NCBI GenBank assembly: GCA_905250125.1
Contig: CAJNOL010000533.1
Coordinates: 1 to 64,000 of the forward strand
Reading direction: 5' to 3'
Source of the DNA: Rotaria sordida
Taxonomy: Eukaryota > Rotifera > Eurotatoria > Philodinida > Philodinidae
DNA length: 64,000 bases
Positions 37,068 to 49,100 of this stretch are shown piece by piece. The notes under the pieces are model-generated. The model made no database searches. It was not told the origin of the DNA and worked only from the letters and a program-made list of their open reading frames with translations. The position numbers and the translations under genes were made by a program. Numbering within the stretch: the first letter of the stretch is position 1; the number at the start of each line of letters is the position of its first letter.

Positions 37068-38264
37068 ATGAAAATGGTAAAAAAAAAAGAAAAAGAAAAT
37101 GAAATTAATAAATTTTAGAAATAATTTAATTAATATGTTTAGATATTATTGAAATTTATTCTTATCATCGGTGTATTAACAACAGTTGCATATGCAGAAT
37201 GCCCATTAACTGTAAAGCCAGCAGATGTTATTAGTTGTGTTCGTTATTTAACATCGGGAGCTATTGGAGCTGCAATGAAAGGTAAGTATAGTATTTTATT
37301 TTATGAACAAGTCAAATTTTTAAAAGTTTGTTTTAGATATTAAAATGATATGTAATATTGCCTCTGATATTGCAAACTGTGCTAAAAGAGAGCTTTATGG
37401 TTGTGTAGCTGAAAAGGTATGTCAATTACAGTCTGAACATTTCTTCTCATTCATAGATGTTCTAGTTTGGAGAAGCAGCCCTTGACGAAGTCAGAAATAT
37501 AGCTGAAACATGTTGTCCAGATAGAAATAATCCACGATGTCCAATTCGAGGTTTGTTTTATATGTATTTTCATATAAATTATTTCAAATATTTCTATTTC
37601 TACTTTTTATTTTACAGATTCAGTAATACACCAACAACGTTGTTTTGCTGCTGATTCTTTTGTAACTTTATCTAATGGCAAACAAAAATCAATTGCTGAT
37701 CTACAATTAGGTGATTCACTTCTTGCTTATGATGATAAAACAAAGAAAATTCTCTCTACACATCTACTTACTATGCTTGACTTTCAACCACATCGATTTG
37801 GTAAAATAGATTAATATAGTTATATTTTACTTTTCATATTGTTTTCTATATTAGCTTTGTTCAAACAAATGACTACAAGTACAGGTCGACAGTTATCACT
37901 TTCTTCATCTCATCTTGTTCCAACTGATAAACATGGTTATATAATGGCAAAAAATATTCGCATAGGAATGAATGTTTATGTCATGAATAACAATGGTGTT
38001 TTAATTAGTGAACGTGTTTCAAATGTATCTGATGTTGTCAAACAAGGATATATAGCTCCATTAACTGAAGAAGGTACATTAATTGTAAACAATGTTGCAG
38101 CTTCTTGTTATGCTACAATCAATAATCATTATGTAGCTCATGTTGTATTAGCACCGATGAGATGGTGGTATAGTTTATTTGGTATATCAAATAAATCAAA
38201 TGAAGCAATTGGTATTCATTGGTTTCCAAAAATCTTATATGAAATAACCACATTTTTTATACCT
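37068..38264 (+). CDS. secreted protein with hedgehog-type Hint (Hog) domain, 3' end cut by gap
   Basis: Exons 37068-37076 (nine coding bases), 37143-37281, 37337-37416, 37466-37550, 37618-37800 and 37855 on; phases agree and give 302 residues before the N gap. Residues 1-21 are a signal peptide. Residues 22-112 form a cysteine-rich domain with eight cysteines that I do not recognise; it is not the Hedge signalling domain. The Hint domain starts at Cys113 (Arg-Cys-Phe, where hedgehogs have Gly-Cys-Phe), then shows AADSFVTLSNG, a Ser-Ser-Ser-His motif (His185, at the place of Thr-x-x-His), GYIAPLTEEGT (230-240) and ASCYA (248-252), all hedgehog C-terminal landmarks. Hint domains self-splice the chain at the Cys, and in hedgehog attach cholesterol to the N-terminal part; that activity here is inference. 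Closest in architecture to hog-only proteins such as nematode warthog/groundhog. Confidence 0.85.
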
Positions 38265-38274
38265 NNNNNNNNNN
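38265..38274. other. assembly gap (10 N)
   Basis: Ten N lie inside the last visible exon of the Hog-domain gene. The true gap length is unknown, so the stop codon seen just after it cannot be trusted. Confidence 0.99.
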
Positions 38275-38279
38275 CGATC

Positions 38280-40090
38280 ATTCATAAATGATCAAACATG
38301 ACAATAATTGAAAACATTTTTCTCTAACTTGTGTTTAACTGTTCAAAACGTTGATATTTTATTTTAACCATACTTACTAGATATGAAAATTTCGTAAAAA
38401 ACAACGAAATAAAATTTTTGGGTGCATCAAGTATATGTTTCGAAAAATTCATTAGAATTCTGACATAAAGGATTGTTAGTCTGTCATTACTAAGATTAGA
38501 ATAGTTGCGAATTTTGTTATGCATTGTATTCGAGAATACTGATAAATGATGCAAAAGTTCTGTATTAATTTTGTTTTCGATATAGCATGACAACAACTTA
38601 TCGTAGAGACTCGTCAGTTTTCTTGTTAGAAAAAATAAAGTCTCTACTACAAAAGTTGTGTCAAAAGTATTTCGTTCAAAAGACTTACCGAAGGATGAAA
38701 AGTTTTAAGAATATGTTTAGCTGAAAAAGTGTCTTCCAATTTCACACAAAATCAGTAATGAGAAGTATATTTGATCGGTTTGTTTTGTACTTGGCTTCGG
38801 AAACTTTTAAGCATGTTATATGTAGATCAACCTTCGATAAATAGTTTTAAACAAATATTTTTACACATCTTTGTAGTAGAAACTTTTCTCTTTCAACAAG
38901 AAAACTATCGAGTCCCCACGAAGAATTGTTGTTACACTATACTGAAAACAAAATTAATGCAGAATTTTTGTACTATCGGTTATATTGTATCGAGTTGCCT
39001 TGTTGAATGAAAATGATTGCTCATCTTTTTTTTTGCCTCAAACAATTCTTCAAGTTATTAGATGAACGGCTGTTTAATTGATGGATGCATCGAAGTCAGA
39101 TGGGACGAGTTTTTGATTACGAACAAAAGTAAGTGTTTTCTGTACACGAAGGACTAACCTAAGAAACTGTATCATCTCATTCAAATATCAATTATTTGTT
39201 ATTGGAAGAAAGGTCGCCACGACTAAGCGGCTATAATGGTCAACAGGAAGTAATATCCCTATTTCCAAAAATCGGAGATCGTACCGAGCATGTAGAAAAA
39301 AAACATTAAAATTTGATAGCTTAGTCAAATATCAATAGGAATCCAAATTCTTCTAAAGTTTTTATCAGAACATTATTTAATATCTATAGACAAAAAAATC
39401 AATGAAATCGGAAGCGAGAAACTGAAAAGGTTCCCTCCTAAGTTTCTTTTAAATGTTCCTGTCTATTTCGTTCATTTGTCTCTCTTGATTATTGTGATAT
39501 TATAACTGTGCAAACAAGATGTTTACCGATATTCTATGTTCTTATAAATTATGGAATCTGTCAACATAGTTTTCTCGTTTCATTTTTCTATGAAGAAATT
39601 TTTGATTTTATATGAAAATATTTCAAGATGACAGAACGAGAAATTTCTTTAATAGATTTCTGTTCTCTATTCGTAAATAAACTATAGATTATCTCAAGCG
39701 CATTTTTTCGCTTCGACAAAAAAAAAATGCGACAAATATCGTTTTCTATTTTATGCAAATGATTCATGCAGAACACTATGAAATATATTCTCCAGTTGAT
39801 CATAAAGAAAAATGTAAAGGACATGAATGTCATTTCAATTATGTAGTAAACAAAAGATATCAAGTGTAGTTTCATCAAGTTATTCAAATGATTTTCTCAT
39901 TCTTGAACCGCTCATCTATGATGACAGTTTCTGTAGGTTTTTTCTGTGGTAAATAAAACCTTTGCTTCTAAAATTGTCTTTATATGTAGATTTGTTGAAC
40001 ATATTTCATTTTAATAGAAGGAAAAATAGTTGAACGTTCATTTCAAGATCAAGTAATACAAAGTGAAATAAATCATTTGTTTAGTGCATA
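38280..40090. other. intergenic, no gene recognised
   Basis: Short frames only, including a hydrophobic minus frame (39588-39887) without any motif. Confidence 0.35.
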
Positions 40091-40094
40091 TTGA

Positions 40095-41090
40095 ATGATG
40101 GCAACAAATATGAGTGACATAGTTCTCAACATGATAAGCATTGTGTCTATCATAGAAAAAAATCTAGTAGCCAAACGTATATGAAACAAACTACATATGT
40201 AGTTTTACAAACATGCCAAGTACTATCTTTTATTGCTTACATTATCGTTGGTTACTATTTTCTTTCCTCACGAAAAGATTTGAAAAAAAACAACACTTAG
40301 TTTTATGTTATTTTCATGATGCTTGTGGTTGAATTCCTTGAACTATCTTGTTCCTTATCGCTATCTCTTGATCATTTGCATACAGACATGATTTATCCAC
40401 CGACCAATATGACCTGTCTCCTTTTGACATTCATCGACACAATAATGTACTATATAAGTTGGTTTTTCATGAGATGACCAGCGATTGAACGATGTTTACT
40501 CATTTTTCACTCGAATTTATACAATAGAAAATGAAGTCGAATTTGTTTTCACTATTTACCAATGATTATTATCTGTGTATACTTAGTATGTTACTATCTT
40601 GCTGTAGATTTTCTCTATCCTTGTGAGAATACATGAGATTATCTGTTATTCTTTTGTAGCTTTATTTATTACATGAATCTACTGATACCTGCCACTATTT
40701 GATGTTGAAGTGATGGTTCATCAAGTTGCTCCAACGATCCTAATCACTATCTTTAGTCTTAAGTTGTTTGTAAAAGTCATCTTTACTCAACAACGGCTAC
40801 GTCAATCAGTTGAATGACATAAGTATTGAAAACTGATCATACAAATATTGACTATTTCCATCATCTTTTTGATCTTTAATGCATCATTTTCACTCAATCC
40901 TATTGCATAGACTATGGGAGTACCGACGTTATTTTCATATAACCTCTATGCGAACGTTTTCATTTACTGGACATATGGAATCCTCATTATTGTGCCATTC
41001 GTTCTTTCATTCCCGTTATTAGATATGAAAAAGAAATTGAAATCACTGTTAACTATTCACCGGTTACGACAAGTGGAAACGCAACCGTAG
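40095..41090 (+). pseudogene. class A GPCR pseudogene of a second subfamily
   Basis: A degraded receptor can be followed from an ATG at 40095 or 40098 to a natural-looking TAG at 41088-41090. TM1 (about 40190-40270), TM2 (40300-40370), TM3 (40410-40500, ending Glu-Arg-Cys where Glu-Arg-Tyr is usual), TM4 (40555-40620), TM5 (40710-40790), TM6 (40840-40910) and TM7 (about 40940-41020) keep order and spacing. It is broken by a frame change before TM1, a TAG after TM1, TGA codons near 40473, 40530 and 40635, a frameshift at about 40705 and further stops before and after TM6. Several TGA codons stand where Trp would fit. It is not close to the two intact receptors, so it represents another orphan subfamily. 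Confidence 0.8.
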
Positions 41091-41094
41091 GACA

Positions 41095-44000
41095 CTTTAC
41101 TGAAACTAATAGAGTTTGACATTAACAAATGAAGAAGACTGCAAATTCAATTCGTACTGAACAATTATTTATATTCATTTGTATTAGAGAAACTATAAAT
41201 TTCAACTTCGAACCCATACTATTTCCTATAATTGTATTCACCAAATAAGCAGACAGTGATAAATGTCTAGAAGTGACTTTCTATGTAAAAGTAAAGTTCC
41301 AATGAAAGAATTTTTCTTCACCAAGTTAATACAATAATTTACATTAATCGTCTTTTTTATGCAGTTTAACAGCTACAGTCACGAAAACATTCTTTAACTG
41401 TAGAACAATTGTGAAAGTACGTGCAAATTAAACAATTTTTTCATATCTGTGGCTGCTTTCAGTGATGAATTTCTTTTTTTCGTGTGGGATATAAGTCTTA
41501 AGATTTATTATAATCTTTTTGTGACAAACAGAGACCATCTATATCTAAGTAAAAGTTTCATCGATGTTTGTTTACCTAACGGTGAATCCTTTGAAAAACA
41601 ACGATCACTAAGGAATTTACAAAATATAAAGATCAGATCTTAGACAAGCTTCACTTTTTGCTTGTTTTTTTTACATGTTGCTATTTTCACTCTTCAACCT
41701 TTCTTGTTTGAAATAAAAAATAGAAACATAGTTTATTACTATATTGCTTACTATGTCAGTAGAAATTATGAACTTCTCATTGCCAACACAATTTCATTTA
41801 TCGTTATAGCATTCTACTGTGAATGACAGAATTCTGTATTAGCTTTACCCTTTCTCATATAACAGAAGTTAACTAAACACACGATAAAGTCTCGAAGAGA
41901 GAATGTTGATGTGTGAGTAACGATGCCAAGCTATGATAATGAATCTAAGACTTTTAGAACAATGAATGTGCTGAAGGTTTGTTCGTTAAGTTGAGAATGA
42001 AAAAAAGATCGTTATCCAATGTTGAACCTCTGCATTAGCTTCGATTTTTAAAATTTCCTGTGGAATTCGATAGGAATTTCAATTGTTGTACAAAATATTT
42101 TTTAATATGAAATGTAAGTGTATATATGTTAGTTCGAACTAAGATTATGTCCAATTTTGCATTAATGTGTGTTTTTGATTAATAACTAGATTTTAATATT
42201 CTTTCATACCAATGATCATATTGTTAGTATTTCAGTTCTCAGAAACGTTGAAATCGTTTTTTTTTTATTCAATGTTACTTGCTTCTCTAACGCATGATAA
42301 CTCATGAATTGATAGATGAATACTTTTCTCAGTTAACAGCATGAGAGGACAGTTATTGCCACCGGTCAACTACGTTACCGAGTGAGAGTAATGGGGTCGT
42401 TACCAGCTAACCAGTAACTGGTAACAAAAAATTTGTGAGTTGAATATTTTCAGTAGGGAAAAGTTAATTTGTGAAAATAACAATTTATTATAAAGTTTCA
42501 TTGAAGGTTTTTGGGGTGAAGGAGTCCGAATCTATAGATAATTTGTTGAAACAAGCCAAGCTCATATACTTTATGGAATCGATCAGAGATTCCGATTCTT
42601 CAATATCGAACACCTTTGATTGAATTTTATAAAAAATCATTATTTTCGCAAAATAGCCTTTTTCTAATTACTCTATCAAATGAATAATGAGGATATGGCC
42701 ATTAAAATGCATTATTATCCGTAGCTAGACTATTTCAGTCACTAAAATGTATTTTTTTAAAGTGAAAAATGGTAAAGTCATCATTAGAATGTGTATTGAT
42801 TCGTTCCTGAACCGTTTTGATCATTTTATGATCACCAAGTCTATTTTTTCGAAATTTTGATTTGATTCAAATATGTGTATAATTTCTAAAAATTACACGA
42901 TTTACTAGTCTTTGCTGACAAGGGTTCATATTCTACAGAATTGTCAAGAACATAGTTCAAAATTCACGGAATAAGAGTGAGTCGAATTTCGCAATCATGA
43001 TGAAGGAAAATTTAGATATAACCAAAAACAACTATTTTTTACATGATTTTAACAATGAATCGACAATTCTCAAATCGAGGAGAATCGTACTCTTTATGAT
43101 ACGCACCATATTTAAAAGTTTTTCCTTGAAAATCGAATATCTGTGATTGAAAAAAGAGTAATCCTTTTTACTTACAGTATACTTCATTTTTCTCCACCAA
43201 ATACGAAAACATAAAATAAAGCATTAAAAACGCTTCGTCTGTTACCGACTTTTACATACATATGTAAAATTATCAAGTACTTGATTGGACATGTTTTTAT
43301 GACTTTTGCATTATTTTTATTTTTCTTTTAACATTTATTTTGTATCAAAACAGAGACTCAGTAACATAGACGAAGAGCATTTTTAGTTACCCTTAGATAT
43401 TCATAACTAATGTATGTGCATCTATATAGAATGAGTAATTGACATATATCTATGTCTACTTGAAATTTTACAGAGAGAAATGAATGCTCAGCTGTTACAT
43501 TAACGTTTCCACTAACTGGAAGATTTTTTTTCATTAAATTGTTCTTAAATTTCATTCGACGATTTCTTCAAATGATGGTTTAAGAATAAGGTAATCCTTT
43601 TAATGAATGAATAATCGAGATTTTTAATCGTTTACACTTTATTTACGGATAAGGTACAATATTCTTAGCTTTTAGTCAGAGTAAATTTTTTGTTTCGAGA
43701 TAATTGTTTATTTATCATCGTCTCTATGTATTCATTTTATTATTATATTTGTTTATAACCGAATGATCACTGGAATATTATTTTTTCTTGTCTTTTTGTT
43801 TTAATGTTCTGTTTTCTCTATATCTAAATTATCTGATTAGTTTATTCCAATTGTTCGATGATAGTGTTTGTCTTCAAACAAAGAACACTGATCGAGAAGG
43901 AACAAGAGAACAAATTCGATTCATTTAAAACGAAGATGATCTAGTAGTAACATGTTATCCGTCTCTTTACTTAATACAATTCAGAACATGCTAAACTATA

Positions 44001-47000
44001 AACATAAAAGTAAAATAAAAAAAACTCGATTTTCTGATATTTGAACAATTTAGACATTTGAGAAATTTTCTTTCGAATAATTTATTTGTGTAATTTACTA
44101 GTACGGTCTATCTCTCTGAGTTAAATGAACACGAGTTCAAGTTTTTTCAATTTATTTGAAATAGGATTGAAAATTAGGTCTCACAATTAAATTTTACGTT
44201 GGCAAGTAATATCTAACACGTATCGAGATGTCAGCCATATATCACAGCAGTTCGCTGAAAAATAGAAATCTGTTCGGTGCCCTATTTTGAATAAAATAGT
44301 GTAATATGTTTCAAGTATATTTTAATCAATTTCTGCCTCTTGACGAGTAACTTACATTATCAGTTGATATAAATGAAAAAATGTACAAACAGTTCTATGG
44401 AGAGTACATTGAATAAAATATAAATATTGTACGAAGAAGAGAACAAGTCAAACGATGAGTTGAACATTTAGAATGCTTGTGATAGAGGTGTTCGTATTGT
44501 CAGTTAATAAGTTTAGATATATTCGGGCCAAATTACAGCTCTCATCATTAAATTAAGAAATTTAAAATATAAGTTTTTGTTGCCATACCTAGATCGAAAT
44601 ATTCAAATTTTACGATATTTACATCATATGAAACGTGCTCACAAATCAAAATTTTAGAAGAATTTTTTTTCTTTTTTCATCATAGTTGGATAGGATTTGT
44701 CGAGTTATACAAAATGTACGTTTCAAATTCAAAATAATTTTAATGGAAATCAAAATTCTGGGTCTATTTCCCCATATATCTAAAAATAATGTTATCGTGA
44801 GTTTCTTCGTAAAATATTTGTTTTTTGAATTTGAAACATACTTTTTCTTATATAACTTGACAAGCTCTATTCAATTATGACGAAAAAAAAATTTTGATTT
44901 ATGAGTACATTTCATATGGTATAAATATCCTAAAATTCGAATATCTCGGTTTAGGCATGGCAACAGAAGCCTATATTTTGAATATCTTAGTTTAATGATG
45001 AGAACTATAATCTGGCCAGAATATATCTAATCTTATTAACTAATAATACAAACATATCTATCGCTAGTCAAAAAATAACTATTTTAATGTGTTACATTGA
45101 TGCACATTTTAATGCCTTACATGAAAAGCATTTTTTGTGACTGTTTTACATCATTATAATAATTACCATTGATAGGCATTTTAATACCATTTTTATCCCT
45201 GCTTAGGTTATATATCAAACTCACAAATGTTCTGATACTACCTATTTGATAACTGATCACCTCTAGTTAATAGTTACGATGTTGATTGTTTGTGTATATT
45301 TCAACAGATGTTATAGCGATAGTTTTATACAACCCATGTAAAAAAACTTTCCACTATAATCATTAAATAATCGATTTTTAATCGATTATTAGTGATTATT
45401 TAAGAACCTTTTTTTTTACATAGAAAGTGTTTAACTTTTTTTTCAAAAATCTATGTTACATGTTTTTTTTACTTTTACTATTCTTATATTCATGACATTG
45501 TGTCGAAATAGGAGAGTAATTTTATCTTCAATTCTCTCTTTAGTAGTGAACTTTTTAAAAAATTTTTACGTTCGAATGTTTCTAGCTTTTTTTTTAATAT
45601 TTATGAATAATATTTTATTCTGTTGTATATTTACTTATCATGAGTTAAAATATATATCAAAAGAGATAAACATTGTCGATATATGGCAATAACAAGACGT
45701 CTAAGATCTATTCAGAATTCTAAAGAATTACCTGGAATTGTTACAAATTTCTTAAGATTCGTTGATTCCATAGACTCCAGAATTCCGTTATATTCCTCTT
45801 ACAGTCAAATCAATGTTCACTAGTCAATCTATGCAACTGTAATGATAATCTACATGGTTTCAAGCTTTTGTTTTGCTTTGACTTGTAAGCACAAAATATC
45901 GTCAACACTATTTTAAGCAAAACGCAGTGCATAGAAAACAATTTATCAACCAACCTTGTTTTTCATGATTTACAAATAAACTCACAAATCTAATATTCAT
46001 CAGAAAACCGGTAGAATTCAGTTGTGTTTTTCAACTCAAATATTGATGTGCTAATATATGATGGATTTCAGCTACAAAGAAATATGAGATATATAATCTA
46101 TTGAAAGATTTATAGAATTATTTATAATTCTTATTTCATTTTAAAACTTAGTACAACTATAATCAAATCAAATATACTCAGCTTAGAAATTTGTATAACA
46201 ATGAATAAATATCATTAAAAGAATCAGTTTAATAAAGTTTACTATTTGAATGAAGTTCTAGAAAGTTGACGTTTGATTGTTCATTTACTGTATAATTAGT
46301 GTTGACTTTTCCTTTTCTAAAATGTAGAAGTAATAAATGAAGTTAAATAAACCTTTAACTTTATACAAATCATCGATTTTTCATAAATTTGACCTTGACT
46401 CAATAATTCATAACACTTCTTTGATCGAATATTACTAAAAAATGCGATCACAGACGCCATGCTTATAATTATTCACAAACCTAGTTAGCCAGGTATAATG
46501 TGCACAGATATATACAGCACAACCACTTATACTAGTAACCAAAAAACGTTAAGATTCAGCTGACTATTGATATAAAACATTATGTTGACAATGTTTGCCT
46601 ATTGAATTAGAAGAGAAAGAATAAATAAGTGTAATATAACGATCGAATTATTTTCGATTTAACTTTTTCTTCTGTATACATTTGAATATATATGAAAGTG
46701 TAAGCATTACATCTCGTCATTTACAAAATATATTTGAAACGTTGATCTAAACTTCAGTTTAAATTTTTCTCAGCTTGTTTTTATTAAAAAAGAAATTGTC
46801 AGTACAAGACTTATTCTATTACACATCTGACAGTAATCTGAAGTTCTCAAGTTACAAAATAAGATTAAATAAGTATTGTTTAATTTCTTGACATTAGATC
46901 GAACTTGATCATTTTTCTCTTATAAGGAAAGATTTCCAAATGATAAATCCCTTTCGAGCTGGGACTATATTTAATCGATAGGGTCTGGTAAGTAGGTAAA

Positions 47001-47100
47001 TACTCTAGAAGAGTTCGAGCTGATGAATCTTTGTTGCAAACATATCAAATGTTTAGTGAATTTTTCCTGTAGGGCTCCAGTTTTCAAGCGAAGTCATACT
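41095..47100. other. long intergenic stretch, no gene recognised
   Basis: Nearly 6 kb of AT-rich DNA. Only a short foldback at 45333-45422 and short chance frames were noted. Confidence 0.4.
45333..45422. repeat. short imperfect palindrome
   Basis: Starts ATGTAAAAAAACTTTC, ends in the complementary TTTTTTTTTACAT, and is centred on an AATCGAT/ATCGATT inverted pair. It is about 90 bp in all and may be a very small MITE. Confidence 0.55.
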
Positions 47101-47104
47101 TTTC

Positions 47105-47365
47105 AATTTCGGCTTGAGACTTTGACCGTATAAAGGCACCGATTAGATTAGTTTGTAGAAAATAATTTCAGAATTTTTGATCAAGTGTTTCCAAGATATG
47201 AAGTTTTCAAAATACCCGTGTTTTTTACAATAATTATGGCAAACCGCCTATATTTTAAAAAATTCATATCTCGGAGTGATTTAGTAAAAAAATTCTGAAA
47301 TTTTTTTTCTACAATCTAGTTTAATCGGTGTCTTTATGTTGGCACAGTTTCAGGTCAAAATTCCA
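47105..47365. mobile_element. small inverted-repeat element
   Basis: Left arm 47111-47212 and right arm 47252-47363 are reverse complements with gaps. Shared blocks are CACCGATTA with TAATCGGTG and TTTCAGAATTTTT with its complement. Non-coding. Confidence 0.65.
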
Positions 47366-47389
47366 AAGTACACAAGAACAAGCACATGT

Positions 47390-47545
47390 CACAGCATGAT
47401 CAGCATGTAATAGAACAAGCAATCCGAGATAAACACCCATTAGTGACTTGCCGAGATAAATTTCATGACTGGTCGTAACAAGGTTTAAACACAGTGCCTT
47501 TTAGATACGTGTCAAAGAACGTAGTCACTCAGCCATGGTGTTTCC
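47390..47545 (-). repeat. dispersed repeat copy 1, possible tRNA-derived SINE
   Basis: This is homologous to 56225-56375, sharing GATAAAC and CATTAGTGA-type blocks in the same order. On the minus strand it starts ATGGCTGAGTGACTACG, like a pol III A box of Ser/Leu tRNAs, and about 40 bases later has TGTTACGACCAG, a weak B-box likeness. Confidence 0.4.
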
Positions 47546-47582
47546 AGCTTTTTGAATTTATTTCAGGCGCCAGCAATTTGAG

Positions 47583-48862
47583 CTTGAGTTAAATTTTTTT
47601 TTGTCTTTTTTTTTACACATGATTTAATACAGCGTGAGCTGCTCATCATAAAAAACTAGTTCTTAGCGTTAATGAATACTGTATTCAAGGCAGAAAATAA
47701 AAAAAACCTTGGAAGATGTTGTTTCTCTTAAAAAAAACACTTTTCTTTCGAAATGTGCGAAATTTTCTGCTTTACTCTTCTTTCTAGACTCTGAAACTAT
47801 TATTTTCAGATTCAATGTTAAAAACTGAGTATAAACAAAAAGCTAAATCGATTTGAAACTACAAAGCCTGTTGATGGTGGCGTCTCGATATGCGTCTATT
47901 GCAATGCCTATAGGTCGTTTTTGTAAACCTATCTAGTTTTTTAGTTAAGGGAGGAGGCCAAGCATTTTATCCCGTTCGATTTATCATAACACCAGTCACA
48001 AAAGTACGCATTACTTTTCTTTTTATTTTGTTCTCTTGCTGAGAAACCGTATTTACATAAGTACCAAACCGTTTTTAGCTGATATTCTGTGATTTTCGAA
48101 TTCAAAACAGATTTTCAGCCGAAAAACAAGTACAGATTCGAAATTAATACAAAACAAACTGAGTGAAATGAAGTTTCTTTCGAGTCAATAGGATAACTGT
48201 AATTTTTGAGATATTGATACATAAACTGCAGACCTTTGTCCAAAATCTGAAAAATGACAAAAAATGAAAGTTATCCAATTGACTCGAAAGATACTTCATT
48301 TCACTTAGTTTGTTTTATGCTAATTTCGAATCTGTACTTGTTTTCCGGGTAAAAGTTCAATTTGAATTCGAAAATCACTGAATATCAGTTAAAAATGGTT
48401 TGGCACTTATGTAAATACGATTTCTCAGCAAGAGAACAGAACAAGAAGAAAAGTAATGTGTATTTTTGTGGCAGGTGTTATGATAAATCGAACGAGATAA
48501 AATGCTTGACCTTCTCATTTAACCAAAAAATGACCTGTAAGCATTACAATGGGTATAATTTAAAACGCCACTATCAAAAGACTTTTGAGTTTCAAATCGG
48601 TTTAGTATCTTGTTTATACTCAGTTTTTAACATTGAATCTAAAAATAATAGTTTCAGAGTCTGGAAAGAAGAGTGAAGCAGAAAATTTCGCGCATTTCGA
48701 AAGAAATGTGTTTTTTAAGAAAAACAACTCCTACCAAGTTTTTTATATTTTCTGGCTTGAATAGTTTGTCCATAAATCCTAAGGACTAGTTTTTCATGAT
48801 CAGCATCTCATGTTCTATCAAGTCTTGTATACAAAAGACAAAAAAAAAATTTAATTGAAGTT
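47583..48862. mobile_element. large foldback element, 600-bp arms
   Basis: Left arm 47583-48205 and right arm 48265-48862 are reverse complements with many substitutions, around a centre of about 60 bases. Examples are CAGCAAGAGAACAGAAC (48427 on) against its complement near 48030, and GATTTATCATAACACC (47980 on) against 48474-48490. The 104-codon plus frame at 48362-48676 lies wholly in the right arm and is a by-product. No target duplication could be fixed. Confidence 0.75.
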
Positions 48863-49100
48863 TAAAATATCTGCATCTTAACAGGGAAACATAAGAAGTA
48901 ATTTTATTAAAAATAATTTCCTAATAATTCATGTACATGTAAGCTAAAGTGAAGAAAAACATTGTAATGAGAATAATATAGAACAATGAATATTCAATAT
49001 GATAGGTTCTCAAGTTACAAAAAAACAATGCCAAAGATATATGACATATATTTCTCTGTTTTAGATTGTTTACATAGATAAGTATTAAAATCCTTTTCAA

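Noticed and set aside
39588..39887. 99-codon hydrophobic minus frame
   Set aside because: No motif, no splice context and AT-rich DNA that favours such frames; insufficient to call a gene or GPCR relic.
48362..48676. 104-codon plus frame with cysteines
   Set aside because: It lies entirely in the right arm of the 47.6-48.9 kb foldback and has no domain; a by-product of the repeat.
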